Shown: positions 1-7,743 of the stretch, in pieces | Numbering within the stretch: position 1 is the stretch's first letter | Layout: every line of letters starts with the position of its first letter | Source of the DNA: Billgrantia desiderata | GTDB lineage: Bacteria > Pseudomonadota > Gammaproteobacteria > Pseudomonadales > Halomonadaceae | Assembly: GCA_011742915.1 (NCBI GenBank) | Contig: JAAQTN010000031.1 | Location: 1 to 61,244 of the forward strand | DNA: 61,244 bases | Direction of reading: 5' to 3' | Translations under genes and position numbers: made by a program | Notes under the pieces: generated by a model | Told to the model about the DNA's origin: nothing | Seen by the model: only the letters and a program-made list of their open reading frames with translations | The model's database searches: none

Positions 1-38
1 GTGTAAATATCCGATAAGCTTGGCGAACGGAGCCTACA

Positions 39-482
39 TTATAAATGATGTTCGCTTACTTTCGAACCCATTAGTAACTGAATCATGCGTGACATCAGTG
101 CACGAGACATCCACAGGTTACCGCTCTGCAGGGCTTCGATTCCCTTGCAGATCAGTTCGATGTCGTCGTCACGGTAAAATATTCCCTGAAGGTTGAGCGA
201 TGAGAGCAGCTCCACGGCATGATCTTCGCCACGTACGTTGAAGGCGGCAAGGCTAACGTTCTCTTTGCCATCCACTGCCGCCTGCCATTGCTGCATACCG
301 GCTTCGCTCAGGTGATCCAGGTCGAGAATGACCAGAACTTCCTCCTCCGGCAAGGCTGGCACCGTCTCCGTTTCGGTGGCCGTTACCTCGTGTCCTAGCT
401 GCCCCTGTAGATGCTCGATGAATAATTTGGACTGGGGGTTGATATCGTTCACGAGCAGGATTCGAGCGTGCTGACTGGCCAT
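39..482 (-). CDS. CsgD-like regulator N-terminal domain, no HTH seen
   Basis: A 147-residue protein that resembles the N-terminal receiver-like half of CsgD/VpsT biofilm regulators: ARILLVND near the start, VILDLDHL in the middle, and the family-typical stretch GIFYRDDDIELICKGIEALQ near residues 99-118 (compare CsgD 'NGVFYAMEDQERVVNGLQGV'). The start is backed by a strong ribosome site (gggaggt, 8 bases upstream). CsgD proteins carry a LuxR-type helix-turn-helix after this domain, but here a TAA stops the protein right where the HTH linker should begin, and the 38 bases left before the window edge do not read as HTH in any frame. It may be a truncated gene or a true single-domain protein. It is divergent from the amyloid-like genes and so is a likely former or present regulator of them. 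Confidence 0.6.
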   Translation of the reverse strand: MASQHARILLVNDINPQSKLFIEHLQGQLGHEVTATETETVPALPEEEVLVILDLDHLSEAGMQQWQAAVDGKENVSLAAFNVRGEDHAVELLSSLNLQGIFYRDDDIELICKGIEALQSGNLWMSRALMSRMIQLLMGSKVSEHHL

Positions 483-985
483 TTTTTACTACCTCCCTTA
501 TTATTCGTATCTAAAATGTAAAAAAATGTAAATGCCGAATCGTCTCTGGAGTCTCGGACAAAAAGCGCGAACACGTTAATACATTTTTTGCATTAAGTTA
601 GAGAATCTTATTCCATCTGGATGTAACACTTCATCCTCGATATAGAGCGGCGATCAGTCTCAGCGTCCCTGACAAGCCGTTCTTTTCACTTATTTGGTCG
701 AGTAAAAACTCTTTTAATATCATAGGATTAATTAAGATTTGGCATGAACCCCATCCTGTTTGTCAAGCCTGGTTTCCAATCGTCTTTTTTTGTCACGAGT
801 ACTAGGTCTTTGCGTACCAACTGGCTCATCTCTCCTAGCTCTTGAAAAGGAATTTTTCATTCCCGTTTCTTTTTGGTTACACCTTCGTTCTCCGCCTGAT
901 TTGCCTAAGTTATTTAAAAACAATGTGTTATGTAGTTGGCATGGTCTTTGCCAAGTACTAGACGAGTCACGTTGAGGACGAATCG
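483..985. other. Divergent intergenic region of the amyloid-like locus
   Basis: 503 bases without a convincing gene, clearly more AT-rich than the flanks. It separates the CsgD-like gene (minus) from the amyloid-like genes (plus). It contains the sigma-54 promoter at 937-951, an interrupted palindrome TTAAT-N11-ATTAA at 576-596, and two ATGTAA direct repeats around 515-532. The space between 577 and 937 is large enough to hold enhancer sites for a sigma-54 activator. Short reading frames inside it have no ribosome site or family resemblance. Confidence 0.6.
937..951 (+). promoter_or_regulatory. Sigma-54 promoter of the amyloid-like locus
   Basis: TGGCATGGTCTTTGC: the -24 GG (938-939) and -12 GC (950-951) are exactly ten bases apart and both half-elements are near the sigma-54 consensus (TGGCAC-N5-TTGC). 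Transcription would start near 962, about 24 bases before the ATG at 986. The nearby gene at 5934-7316 encodes a sigma-54 activator with an intact GAFTGA loop, which makes a cognate pair likely (inference). Confidence 0.75.
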
Positions 986-1369
986 ATGAACACTCGCAAC
1001 GCCGCCAGAGCCAGCACCGGAGCAGCACAGCGTCAGCGCCCGATGGGCAAGCACGCCATGCTGACCGCTCTTTTCTTCGGTGTGGTCTGGTGTGCTCCTG
1101 TCGTCGCCTTGGGTGAAGGTGAGATCTCCCTCGCCGAGGAAGCGATTGCCGAAGCGAATATCGCTGCATGGCAGGAGCTGGATGCGGCTCATCTCGATGA
1201 CGTTCGCGGGCGTTATGTTCCGTCCTCGAAACTCGAACTGGACCAGCCGTGGGGGGTGGTGCTCTGGGACGAGAGAGGTGGCGGCCCCAAGAGCGGCTCT
1301 GGCGGACGGCAGACGGAGGCCGGGAACAATCAGCAACGCCAATCCATGCGTACCGAGACGATCAGGTGA
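986..1369 (+). CDS. Short secreted protein with RGRYV leader-like motif, amyloid locus
   Basis: First gene after the sigma-54 promoter; ATG preceded by gttgagga. The 127-residue product has a long basic N-terminus, a hydrophobic segment (about residues 24-42, MLTALFFGVVW...) that could be a signal peptide, then LDAAHLDDVRGRYV at residues 65-78. The same motif (LDASELAGIRGRYV) occurs in the protein at 3825-4637. Its spacing (L-x3-L-x2-[VI]-x-G) recalls the double-glycine leaders cut by C39 peptidases, and a C39 peptidase is encoded in the same locus. After the motif only about 50 residues follow, rich in Gly, Gln, Arg and Ser, so it looks like a short version of the longer paralogue. Its position matches a FapA-like or accessory role, but I do not recognise a named family. 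Confidence 0.6.
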   Translation: MNTRNAARASTGAAQRQRPMGKHAMLTALFFGVVWCAPVVALGEGEISLAEEAIAEANIAAWQELDAAHLDDVRGRYVPSSKLELDQPWGVVLWDERGGGPKSGSGGRQTEAGNNQQRQSMRTETIR

Positions 1370-1374
1370 GCTTC

Positions 1375-2052
1375 ATGCCTTACTTCGAAACGGCAGCAAC
1401 ACGCCATACGAAGCGTCGCGTGTTAGGCGCGAAGGCCGCTTCGCTGGCGCTGGGCGCCATGACGCTCTTGCCACCCGTGCACTCATTCGCTCAGGAGGGT
1501 GAAGTACGCCATCAGGTCTTCACCACCACCTACAGTGCGGCCAGCTCGATCAGTGGCAATGCGCTGAGCGGCGTTACCGGTGCGGTCAACGTCAACATCG
1601 CCTCGGGCGATCGCAACCTGCAAAGCAATTCCGGAGCGATTGCCATCGGCTCCAATGTGCTCGCCAACAATATCGTGGTTCAGCAGATAACAGGAGACAG
1701 CGCCCTCGAGCCCGATCGGGCCAGCGTACGGATCGGGGACAACGCCCTGAGCCAGTCCGCCGGCTGGATATCAGTGAATCAGGCGGCGGGGGCACGGAAT
1801 GTCCAGAGCAACACCATGAGTGTGGCCCTGGGCGTGCGGGGAAGTTCACTGACCAGTGAGAATCTCAGTCAGGTGCTTTCCGGTGGCAGCGGGCAGGAGC
1901 AAGGCTCGGACGACTCCCGCTCGTCGCGGCGTGACGTCGAGGTGGAAGCCTCGGCTTTTCGCGGCACGACGGGTGTCGTTCAGGTCAACCAGTCCGCAGG
2001 AAGGGGCAATGCGACCAGCAACAGTTTCCGTTTCAGGATGGGGCGGAACTGA
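1375..2052 (+). CDS. Secreted Fap-like repeat protein (minor amyloid subunit candidate)
   Basis: 225 residues, starting at the ATG five bases after the previous stop (aggtga upstream). It has a signal peptide with probable cleavage after SFAQ (residue 40). The mature part has three imperfect repeats near residues 66-85, 126-146 and 196-216 of the form G-x-[VI]-x-VN-x-A-[SA]-G-x2-N-x2-SN, for example TGAVNVNIASGDRNLQSN and TGVVQVNQSAGRGNATSN. This is the Gln/Asn/Gly repeat style of Pseudomonas FapB and FapC. A charged Ser/Asp/Arg linker (about 170-190) separates repeats two and three. The likely role is an exported fibre subunit or nucleator; this rests on repeat resemblance and position, not on a full-length family match. 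Confidence 0.6.
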   Translation: MPYFETAATRHTKRRVLGAKAASLALGAMTLLPPVHSFAQEGEVRHQVFTTTYSAASSISGNALSGVTGAVNVNIASGDRNLQSNSGAIAIGSNVLANNIVVQQITGDSALEPDRASVRIGDNALSQSAGWISVNQAAGARNVQSNTMSVALGVRGSSLTSENLSQVLSGGSGQEQGSDDSRSSRRDVEVEASAFRGTTGVVQVNQSAGRGNATSNSFRFRMGRN

Positions 2053-2108
2053 GCGACGAATTGCCATCACAACCTAGCAAACCATTGGTTCATTCAGGAG
2101 TACTCTCA

Positions 2109-3008
2109 ATGACGACTTTCAAGAAAGCACCCATTGCCATCGCGGTCACTGCTCTGCTTGCATCTGGCGCAGCATTCGCTCAAGAGGCGGAGCCGAACTT
2201 CTGGAATCCCGGCCCAGGTGGCGGCAATGAAGCTCAGGAAGGCTACTCTGCCAGTAGCAGCATCACGTCCACCGTCAACAACAGCAAGGACGTCAGCATC
2301 GAGCACGATGCCAGCTTCTCCAGCGATATCGAAGTCGAGGGCGGTCTCTACCTCTACGACTTCGAGAGCTATGCCGGCGCAACCGTCGACAGCAAGCAGC
2401 TCAACGAAGGCAATACGGTCGACAACGCCAGCACCGAGAACCGGGCCAACCTCAGCGGCGGTGCCTTCCAGGGAGCCAGCGGCAACATCGGTGCCAACGT
2501 GGCCGGCGGCGACAACAACCAGCAGGCCAACGATGCGGCACTGGCGGCTTCCGATGCCAACCAGGTGTTCGCCCGCGCTTCCAACTTCTCCTTCCAATCC
2601 TCTTCCGACAACGTGGCCAACAATGCCGGTGCCTCCAATTCGGCCGGCGTGAGTGGCGGTGCCTTCCAGGGAGCCAGCGGCAACATTGCCGTCAACGCTG
2701 CGGCGGGTACCGGAAACGGTCAGCAGAACGCCTTCTCTGCCGCCGTGACCGAGGGCGACTCTGCTGAGGCAACGTCCGTCGGGGTGCAGCAGACCTACGC
2801 CAACGTGACCGACAACGGCCTGGCCGAAGTGACCGTCGACCACGGCTGGCCCATCGGCGAGAAGACCTACGGTGGTCCGACCACGACCAACAGCGCCTAT
2901 GTCAGCGGCGGCTCCTTCCAGAATGCCAGCGGCAACATCGGCGTCAGCGTGGCTAGCGGTTCGGGCAACCAGCAGCGCAACAGCCTGGCCGTGGCCGGCA
3001 CTCAGTAA
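2109..3008 (+). CDS. FapB/FapC-like functional amyloid subunit
   Basis: 299 residues with a good ribosome site (caggag) and a clear signal peptide cut after AAFA (residue 24). Three repeats lie at about 117-141, 183-207 and 267-291, e.g. SGGAFQGASGNIGANVAGG and SGGSFQNASGNIGVSVASG, each followed by a GNQQxN-type tail. They are joined by longer Ala/Ser/Asn linkers, the R1-linker-R2-linker-R3 layout known for FapC. The C-terminal repeat closely recalls the FapC ending 'NVSGNVGVNIAAGGGNQQ', but the CxxC that ends Pseudomonas FapC is missing. Likely the main exported fibre subunit of the locus. Two hairpins directly downstream could stabilise this part of the transcript relative to the peptidase gene. 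Confidence 0.7.
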   Translation: MTTFKKAPIAIAVTALLASGAAFAQEAEPNFWNPGPGGGNEAQEGYSASSSITSTVNNSKDVSIEHDASFSSDIEVEGGLYLYDFESYAGATVDSKQLNEGNTVDNASTENRANLSGGAFQGASGNIGANVAGGDNNQQANDAALAASDANQVFARASNFSFQSSSDNVANNAGASNSAGVSGGAFQGASGNIAVNAAAGTGNGQQNAFSAAVTEGDSAEATSVGVQQTYANVTDNGLAEVTVDHGWPIGEKTYGGPTTTNSAYVSGGSFQNASGNIGVSVASGSGNQQRNSLAVAGTQ

Positions 3009-3019
3009 ACGCCTTCACA

Positions 3020-3066
3020 GCGGATCGAAGATCCGCCCAGCCGGCCTGCCAGGCGGGCCGGCTGGG
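3020..3066 (+). terminator. Double hairpin after amyloid subunit gene
   Basis: Two stems just past the stop codon: GCGGATC-GAA-GATCCGC (3020-3036), then an 11-bp stem CCCAGCCGGCC / GGCCGGCTGGG (3036-3066). No U-run follows, so it looks like a partial attenuator or 3'-end protector rather than a full terminator. It sits where a highly expressed subunit gene meets a catalytic gene. Confidence 0.5.
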
Positions 3067-3098
3067 GCCCCAACACCAAGCCATCCGAGAGACGGAAG

Positions 3099-3797
3099 AT
3101 GCGTAATCCATTCCTTCTGTTAGCCATGTTCGGCATGGCATCGGTCGTATACCCCCAGGCCCAGGCGGCACCGGTCCAGTTTGCCGGTGTGGTGCCCGGT
3201 ACGGTCGTGACCAAGGAAGTGCAGTCGATACGGGAAAGACGTTTCGAAAATCTTGTCGAGCAGGAGACGGATTTCTCGTGTGGGGCAGCATCCCTCGCCA
3301 CCATTCTCAAGTATGCCTATGGCTGGACCGACGTCACCGAAGAGACGGTGCTGGCCGGGTTGATGGAAGTGGCCGATCCGGAGCGGGTGAGACAGCTGGG
3401 GTTCTCGCTGCTCGACCTGAACAACTACGTGCAGAGCATCGGACTGCGGGGCAGGGGCTACGAGATCGGCCCCGAATCCCTCGACGAGGTTTCGATACCC
3501 GTCATCGTCCTGCTCGACCTGGATGGTTACGAACACTTCGTGGTGATGAAGAAGGCGCGCGGCGATCGGGTCTATATCGGCGATCCAGCGCTTGGCAACA
3601 AGGTCATGGATCGCGACGACTTCCTCGCCTCCTGGAACAACATCATCTTCGCGGCGGTGGGCGACGGTTTCGATACCTCGACGGTGCTGCTCGATCCGGC
3701 CCAGCCGTTGACCGCCCGGCGCATGACCGATGTGTTCTCCCCGGTTCCCGAACAGCAGCTGCTGGATTTCGGTTTCAAGCACTCGGAAGTGTTCTGA
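3099..3797 (+). CDS. Periplasmic C39 family peptidase (FapD-like)
   Basis: 232 residues, starting with a signal peptide (cleavage probably after QAQA, residue 23). The papain-like C39 fold is shown by Gln55 and Cys61 in EQETDFSCGAASLATIL, His146 in GYEHFVVM and Asp162 in VYIGDPALG, so all catalytic positions are present. Unlike bacteriocin exporters it has no membrane or ABC-ATPase domain; it is a stand-alone exported protease. The Pseudomonas fap operon has the same type of enzyme (FapD). Two proteins of the locus carry a leader-like LDxxxLxx[VI]RGRYV motif that could be its substrate (inference). Start chosen at the ATG after gagacgga. Confidence 0.75.
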   Translation: MRNPFLLLAMFGMASVVYPQAQAAPVQFAGVVPGTVVTKEVQSIRERRFENLVEQETDFSCGAASLATILKYAYGWTDVTEETVLAGLMEVADPERVRQLGFSLLDLNNYVQSIGLRGRGYEIGPESLDEVSIPVIVLLDLDGYEHFVVMKKARGDRVYIGDPALGNKVMDRDDFLASWNNIIFAAVGDGFDTSTVLLDPAQPLTARRMTDVFSPVPEQQLLDFGFKHSEVF

Positions 3798-3824
3798 GCC
3801 GAGCCCAACTGAGAGGTTGGCATC

Positions 3825-4637
3825 ATGAACATCAGCATGACCCGCAAGCAAGGAATCTCGCTCTTCAGCAACATGAGCCTCATCGTTGTCGGTATCGTCG
3901 CTGGCGATGCGGCGAGCGCAGCCGGCATGTCGGTCGAGTTCGAATCGCAGGCAGAGCAGCGGCAGTTTCGTCAGCTCGATGCCAGCGAGCTGGCCGGCAT
4001 ACGCGGCCGCTACGTGCAGGGCAACAGTGTGGTGCTGTTCGGTATGGAGATGTCGACGGTGTGGCAGTCGCCGACGGGAGAGGTCTTCGAGACGCGCGCC
4101 GATCTGCAGGTCGACCTTTCCGGCGCCGCCCCGGCGGTGACTTTCACGCCCCATGTCACGGCCACTACCGATGACGCCTACCAGGAGTATATCGACGCCT
4201 CCGGCCACCAGGCGGTGGTGATCGATAGCGGTAGCGGTAATGCCACCGGGGTCGTGCAGGTGGTGCAGTCGGGCGGCGATTTCAATGTGGCAGGCAACGA
4301 CTTTCAGCTCGATATCAATCATGGCGACGTCAGCCAGGCAGGCATCGGCAACGGCGAGAGCCAACTGACCAGCGATTCCGGCGTGCAGATGTCCGTTCAG
4401 GGTGGGGCAAGCGGCCTGGGCATGAGCATCGTCATGCCGGGGCAGGGCGAGGTAACGCAGGGCATACACGCTGGGCGGGGGGTGCATCAGTCGGTGTCGC
4501 TGACGGGAAGCCATCAGGAAGTGCACAACCTGGCGCGAATGCAGATCCAGATGGACCGAAATATGGGGGCCAATGTACCAACGGGAGATCTGCGTAGAGC
4601 TTTGGAATCGACGCGTAACCTCGAAAGAGGCTTCTGA
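3825..4637 (+). CDS. Secreted leader-motif/repeat protein of the amyloid locus
   Basis: 270 residues with a good ribosome site (gagagg). A hydrophobic signal-like segment (residues 11-33) is followed by LDASELAGIRGRYV at 51-64, then GNSVVLFGMEMSTVWQSPTGE. The motif is shared with the 986-1369 product. The rest is Gly/Gln/Ser/Asp rich and contains one repeat of the amyloid type (ATGVVQVVQSGGDFNVAGN) plus two His/Gln-rich stretches. It ends in a charged tail (RRALESTRNLERGF). It may be a fibre-associated or anchoring protein (FapE position), processed by the adjacent C39 peptidase. I do not recognise a named family beyond this. Confidence 0.55.
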   Translation: MNISMTRKQGISLFSNMSLIVVGIVAGDAASAAGMSVEFESQAEQRQFRQLDASELAGIRGRYVQGNSVVLFGMEMSTVWQSPTGEVFETRADLQVDLSGAAPAVTFTPHVTATTDDAYQEYIDASGHQAVVIDSGSGNATGVVQVVQSGGDFNVAGNDFQLDINHGDVSQAGIGNGESQLTSDSGVQMSVQGGASGLGMSIVMPGQGEVTQGIHAGRGVHQSVSLTGSHQEVHNLARMQIQMDRNMGANVPTGDLRRALESTRNLERGF

Positions 4638-4786
4638 AGTCACTCGTATGTAACGTTTTATTTCATTTTGAATCCTTGTAAGGTGAGCCAAGCGCTAGCC
4701 TCAGAATACTTCGGCGACGCCGCCCACTCATTGTGCGTTTGCCATGTGGCTAGCATCGGTTGAACGGATTCGACAAGGGGTAACCA

Positions 4787-5876
4787 ATGACAACACCTGA
4801 CCGCATGAGGAGTGCCATTGCACTGCCGGGTCTACTGGCCGCCACTCTGCTGAGTACCGCTGCCCTGGCACAGAACGCACCCGGCCAGGTCGACGGTCGA
4901 CGGTGAGCCGGTGCGAGAAGCACAGCCAAGCCAGAGCGTGCGTGACGTACTGCGGGAAGAGCACACGCTCTTTTCCGATCGTCTTACCATCGAGCCGGGT
5001 ATCACCTACACCTACTCGGATCGCAGCCAGCTGGCGCTGAGCGGCTTCCTGGTGCTCGATGCAATCTTTCTCGGCAATATCAGCGTCGATACCGTCGAGA
5101 GTCACACCACCACCTTCGATCTCAACTTCCGTTACGGCCTGACCAATCGGCTCGAGCTGGAGCTGAATCTGCCCTACGTCTATCGCTCCACCACGTATCA
5201 AAGCGTAGGGGCGGGCGGGGCGACGGATCGCTACATCGAGGAGAACGTCACCCAAGGTGGGCTCGGCGACGTTCGCGGTTCGCTCTATTACCGCCTGCTG
5301 CCCGAGACGACCACGCGCCCGGACGTGGTCTGGAACCTGGGTGTGCGCGCCCCGACCGGCAAGCATCCCTACGGCATAGGCACCCGTGAGGTCGAAGGCA
5401 GTGAAGGAAACCTGACCGTGCCCGAGGAGTTGCCGACGGGCAACGGCGTATGGGGAGTCTCGACGGGCCTGTCGGTGCTCAAGACGCTGGATCCGGCCAT
5501 CGTTTTCGCCAACCTGGGTTACACGTACAATTTCGAGAAAAGCTTTTCCGATATTTCCAGCGATCCGGGCGATCATCCGGGTAGGATCGATCTGGGCGAT
5601 GCCTTGCGTTTCGGCTTTGGCACGGCCTTCGCGCTCAACCCACGCTTCAGCCTGTCGATTTCCTATAGCCATCAGCACGCCTTCGAGTCGAAGCGGACCT
5701 TCGAGGGCGAGTCGCGGGAGACACTTACCGGAAGCGGTGCCACGTCCGGCGCGGTCAATCTGGGTGCCACCTATGCCATGAGCGATACCACGTCGATCGT
5801 GACCAATGTGGGCATCGGCATGACCGACGATGCCCCGGACATCACCCTGACCTTCCGAATGCCGTTTCAGATGTGA
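4787..5876 (+). pseudogene. FapF-like outer-membrane barrel, frameshifted by 7-bp duplication
   Basis: An ATG at 4787 with a strong ribosome site (aagggg) opens a signal peptide (AIALPGLLAATLLSTAALA, then QNAPGQVDG) that runs into TGA at 4904-4906. The body resumes in the next frame (reading VDGEPVREAQPSQSVRDVLREE...) and continues to 5876. The break is a tandem GTCGACG GTCGACG at 4889-4902; with one copy the two frames join as GQVDGEPVREAQ and give a 360-residue protein. The body is an alternating beta-strand outer-membrane protein (LTIEPGITYTYSDRSQLALS, LVLDAIFLGNISVDTVE, final LTFRMPFQM ending near an aromatic residue), resembling FapF, the Fap export pore. As written, the only start for the body is a GTG at 4911 with no signal peptide, so the product could not reach the outer membrane. 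Confidence 0.7.
4889..4902 (+). repeat. 7-bp tandem duplication GTCGACG x2
   Basis: Perfect adjacent copies at 4889-4895 and 4896-4902 that shift the FapF-like gene by +1. Removing one copy restores a continuous frame from the signal peptide to the barrel. Confidence 0.85.
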
Positions 5877-5877
5877 G

Positions 5878-5918
5878 CAAAAATAGCCCCGAGCCGGCGG
5901 TATCCATGGCTCGGGGCT
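5878..5918 (-). terminator. Rho-independent terminator of the sigma-54 activator gene
   Basis: Stem AGCCCCGAGCC / GGCTCGGGGCT (5885-5918) with a U-run on the minus-strand transcript (ATTTTTGC). It lies between the convergent barrel gene and the activator gene and may also slow plus-strand transcription. Confidence 0.75.
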
Positions 5919-5933
5919 GCAGGGGTGGCTCGA

Positions 5934-7316
5934 TCAGTTGGAAGAGAGAGACACTCTCTGATCGCCCTTGCGTCCCAACTGATGCTTCTCCATCAGGCGA
6001 TAGAGCGTCACCCGGGATACGCCCAGCTCGTCGGCCGCTTTCTTGACCTTGTGCTTGTTGCGATTCAAGGCCCCGATCAACGCTTCTTTTTCGGCGCTGT
6101 TGCGTGCCTCCTCCAGAGTAATGGCAAGGCGGTTTGAGGTGCGCCGTTCCAGCCCCAGATCCGCCGGCTTGATCAGCCGCTGTTCGCACATGACCATGGC
6201 GCGGCGTACCCGATTGATCAGCTCGCGGATGTTGCCCGGCCAGTGGTACTGGCGCATCAGAGCCAGCGCCTCCAGGCTGAAGCCGCGAACCTTCATCGAC
6301 TTCTCCTCGATGAACTTGTTGAAGAAGAAGCGAGCCAGGATCTCGATGTCTTCCTGGCGTTCCCGCAGCGGGGGAATGTTGACCTGCAGTACGTTGAGGC
6401 GATGGTAGAGGTCTTCGCGGAAGCGGCCCTCCGCCACGGCTTTCTCGAGGTCGACATGGGTTGCCGAGAGCACCCGGACGTCGACAGCAATCTCATCCAG
6501 GGCACCGATGCGCTGGATGGTCTTCTCCTCGAGGAAACGCAGCAGGTTGACCTGCAGTTCGAGGGGGAGGTCACCGATCTCGTCCAGAAACAGCGTGCCG
6601 CCTGCGGCAGCCTCGATCTGGCCGATCTTCCGCTGGCTGGCACCGGTGAAGGCGCCCTTTTCGTGACCGAAAAGCTCGGACTGGATCAAGCTGCTGGGCA
6701 GTGCGCCGCAATTCACGGCAATGAAGGGTGCCGAGGCGCGCTGCGAGCGTTCGTGGATGGCCCGGGCGGCAAGCTCCTTGCCCGTTCCCGACTCGCCGCT
6801 GATGAATACCGGCGCGTCGACCGAGGCGACGCGGCGTATGGTGTCGAACACCTTGTGCATGGCCGGTACGGTGCCGACCATTTCGAATTCGCTACCTTGG
6901 GGCGCCACCGTCGATGCCTCTTCCGAGCGCAGCCGCTTCATGGCCACGGCATGCTGCATCAGGCAATCGATCTGATCGATGTCGACCGGTTCCGGCTGGT
7001 AAGCCATGAAAAGATCGCCAAGCGTCCTGCACAGCAGTGGGTCGTCCAGCTCCGGCTCATGCAGCAGCGCCATCCACTCCATGTCCGAGCGAACGACCAG
7101 CCGCTCCACCCGCTTCAGATCGCGAATGCCGCTGTCGGGCAAGCAGAAGATCCCTGCTTCGTGCTCACCTTCGACCAGCCGAGTCTCCGCCTGGGCCAGC
7201 GTGTCTGCCGTGCTGACCGCCCAACCTTTGTCGGTCATGCTTTCTATCAGCCGCTGCTGGCCGCTGCCCAGGGCGCCCACCATCAAGAGTCTTGCCTTGT
7301 TATCCATGTTATCCAT
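5934..7316 (-). CDS. VpsR-like sigma-54 activator (degenerate receiver-AAA+-Fis)
   Basis: 460 residues if started at the ATG at 7316 (aaggga upstream). Residues about 1-130 form a degenerate receiver: [12 protein letters not shown] opens it, but the usual phospho-acceptor strand reads [10 protein letters not shown], with no Asp in the normal place. The AAA+ domain has Walker A GESGTGKE, an intact sigma-54 contact loop GAFTGA, and Walker [14 protein letters not shown] Fis-type HTH ends the protein ([20 protein letters not shown]). This layout is that of VpsR/FleQ-type biofilm regulators, which respond to cyclic-di-GMP in other species; c-di-GMP binding here is inference. It is convergent to the amyloid-like genes and the best candidate activator for the sigma-54 promoter at 937. 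Confidence 0.8.
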   Translation of the reverse strand: MDNMDNKARLLMVGALGSGQQRLIESMTDKGWAVSTADTLAQAETRLVEGEHEAGIFCLPDSGIRDLKRVERLVVRSDMEWMALLHEPELDDPLLCRTLGDLFMAYQPEPVDIDQIDCLMQHAVAMKRLRSEEASTVAPQGSEFEMVGTVPAMHKVFDTIRRVASVDAPVFISGESGTGKELAARAIHERSQRASAPFIAVNCGALPSSLIQSELFGHEKGAFTGASQRKIGQIEAAAGGTLFLDEIGDLPLELQVNLLRFLEEKTIQRIGALDEIAVDVRVLSATHVDLEKAVAEGRFREDLYHRLNVLQVNIPPLRERQEDIEILARFFFNKFIEEKSMKVRGFSLEALALMRQYHWPGNIRELINRVRRAMVMCEQRLIKPADLGLERRTSNRLAITLEEARNSAEKEALIGALNRNKHKVKKAADELGVSRVTLYRLMEKHQLGRKGDQRVSLSSN

Positions 7317-7743
7317 TGTCGCTCGTCCCTTTCGAATCCTTCGACATTGAAGCAAGCGTCGGTTTCTTTTAATTACAATCAGCATGCAATTATAAAGCGT
7401 TTTTCCTTTTGCTTGTCTTACTCCATTAGCCAACAGGAAGATGATTTGGTTATATTCGTAATGAATGAGTTGGTTTTAAAAATCAGTTGGATGCAGTAAA
7501 AAATGCGATGCCAGAGCTAGGATGTTGATTGTGTCGTCACCTCCTGTAGCGTCAGCGCCGAGACAGCTTGTAAAGATAGGTTACGAGAACGTTCTCAACA
7601 AGCCCAGACACGGCACTGTGCCGAATCGATTTGCTGGCGGCCGGCGGGCTCTCCCTGCCGCGAATTCAGCGGTTCTGCTTCGGCCTGACACCCACCTCGT
7701 GTAAAATGTGTACCGGTGACAACGCCCTGCCCAAGGAGGCATC
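7317..7743. other. Intergenic region between sigma-54 activator and rdgB
   Basis: 427 bases without a convincing gene. The half nearest the activator is AT-rich and holds a perfect TATAAT on the minus strand (7389-7394), a possible -10 for the activator with a poor -35 (AAGACA, 19 bp away). A perfect 12-bp palindrome GAGAACGTTCTC lies at 7585-7596. The half nearest rdgB is GC-rich with a small hairpin CGGCACTGTGCCG near 7611-7623. No known operator was recognised. Confidence 0.45.

Noticed and set aside
740..756. Second sigma-54-like TGGCAT at about 740
   Set aside because: No GC at the required -12 position ten bases downstream.
732..1342. Open frames on both strands in the 483-985 control region and over the first amyloid gene
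   Set aside because: Arg/His/Ser-rich, no ribosome site, and they cross the sigma-54 promoter; the region reads better as regulatory DNA.
3120..4691. 523-residue minus-strand open frame across the amyloid locus
   Set aside because: It runs antisense to the C39 peptidase and leader-motif genes, has the His-rich composition of shadow frames and no recognisable domain.
7627..7665. Similarity of CGATTTGCTGG-type sequence at 7627 to the hairpin at 29680-29706, as a dispersed repeat
   Set aside because: Only about 11 bases match and the stem is not conserved at 7627, so chance in GC-rich DNA is enough.
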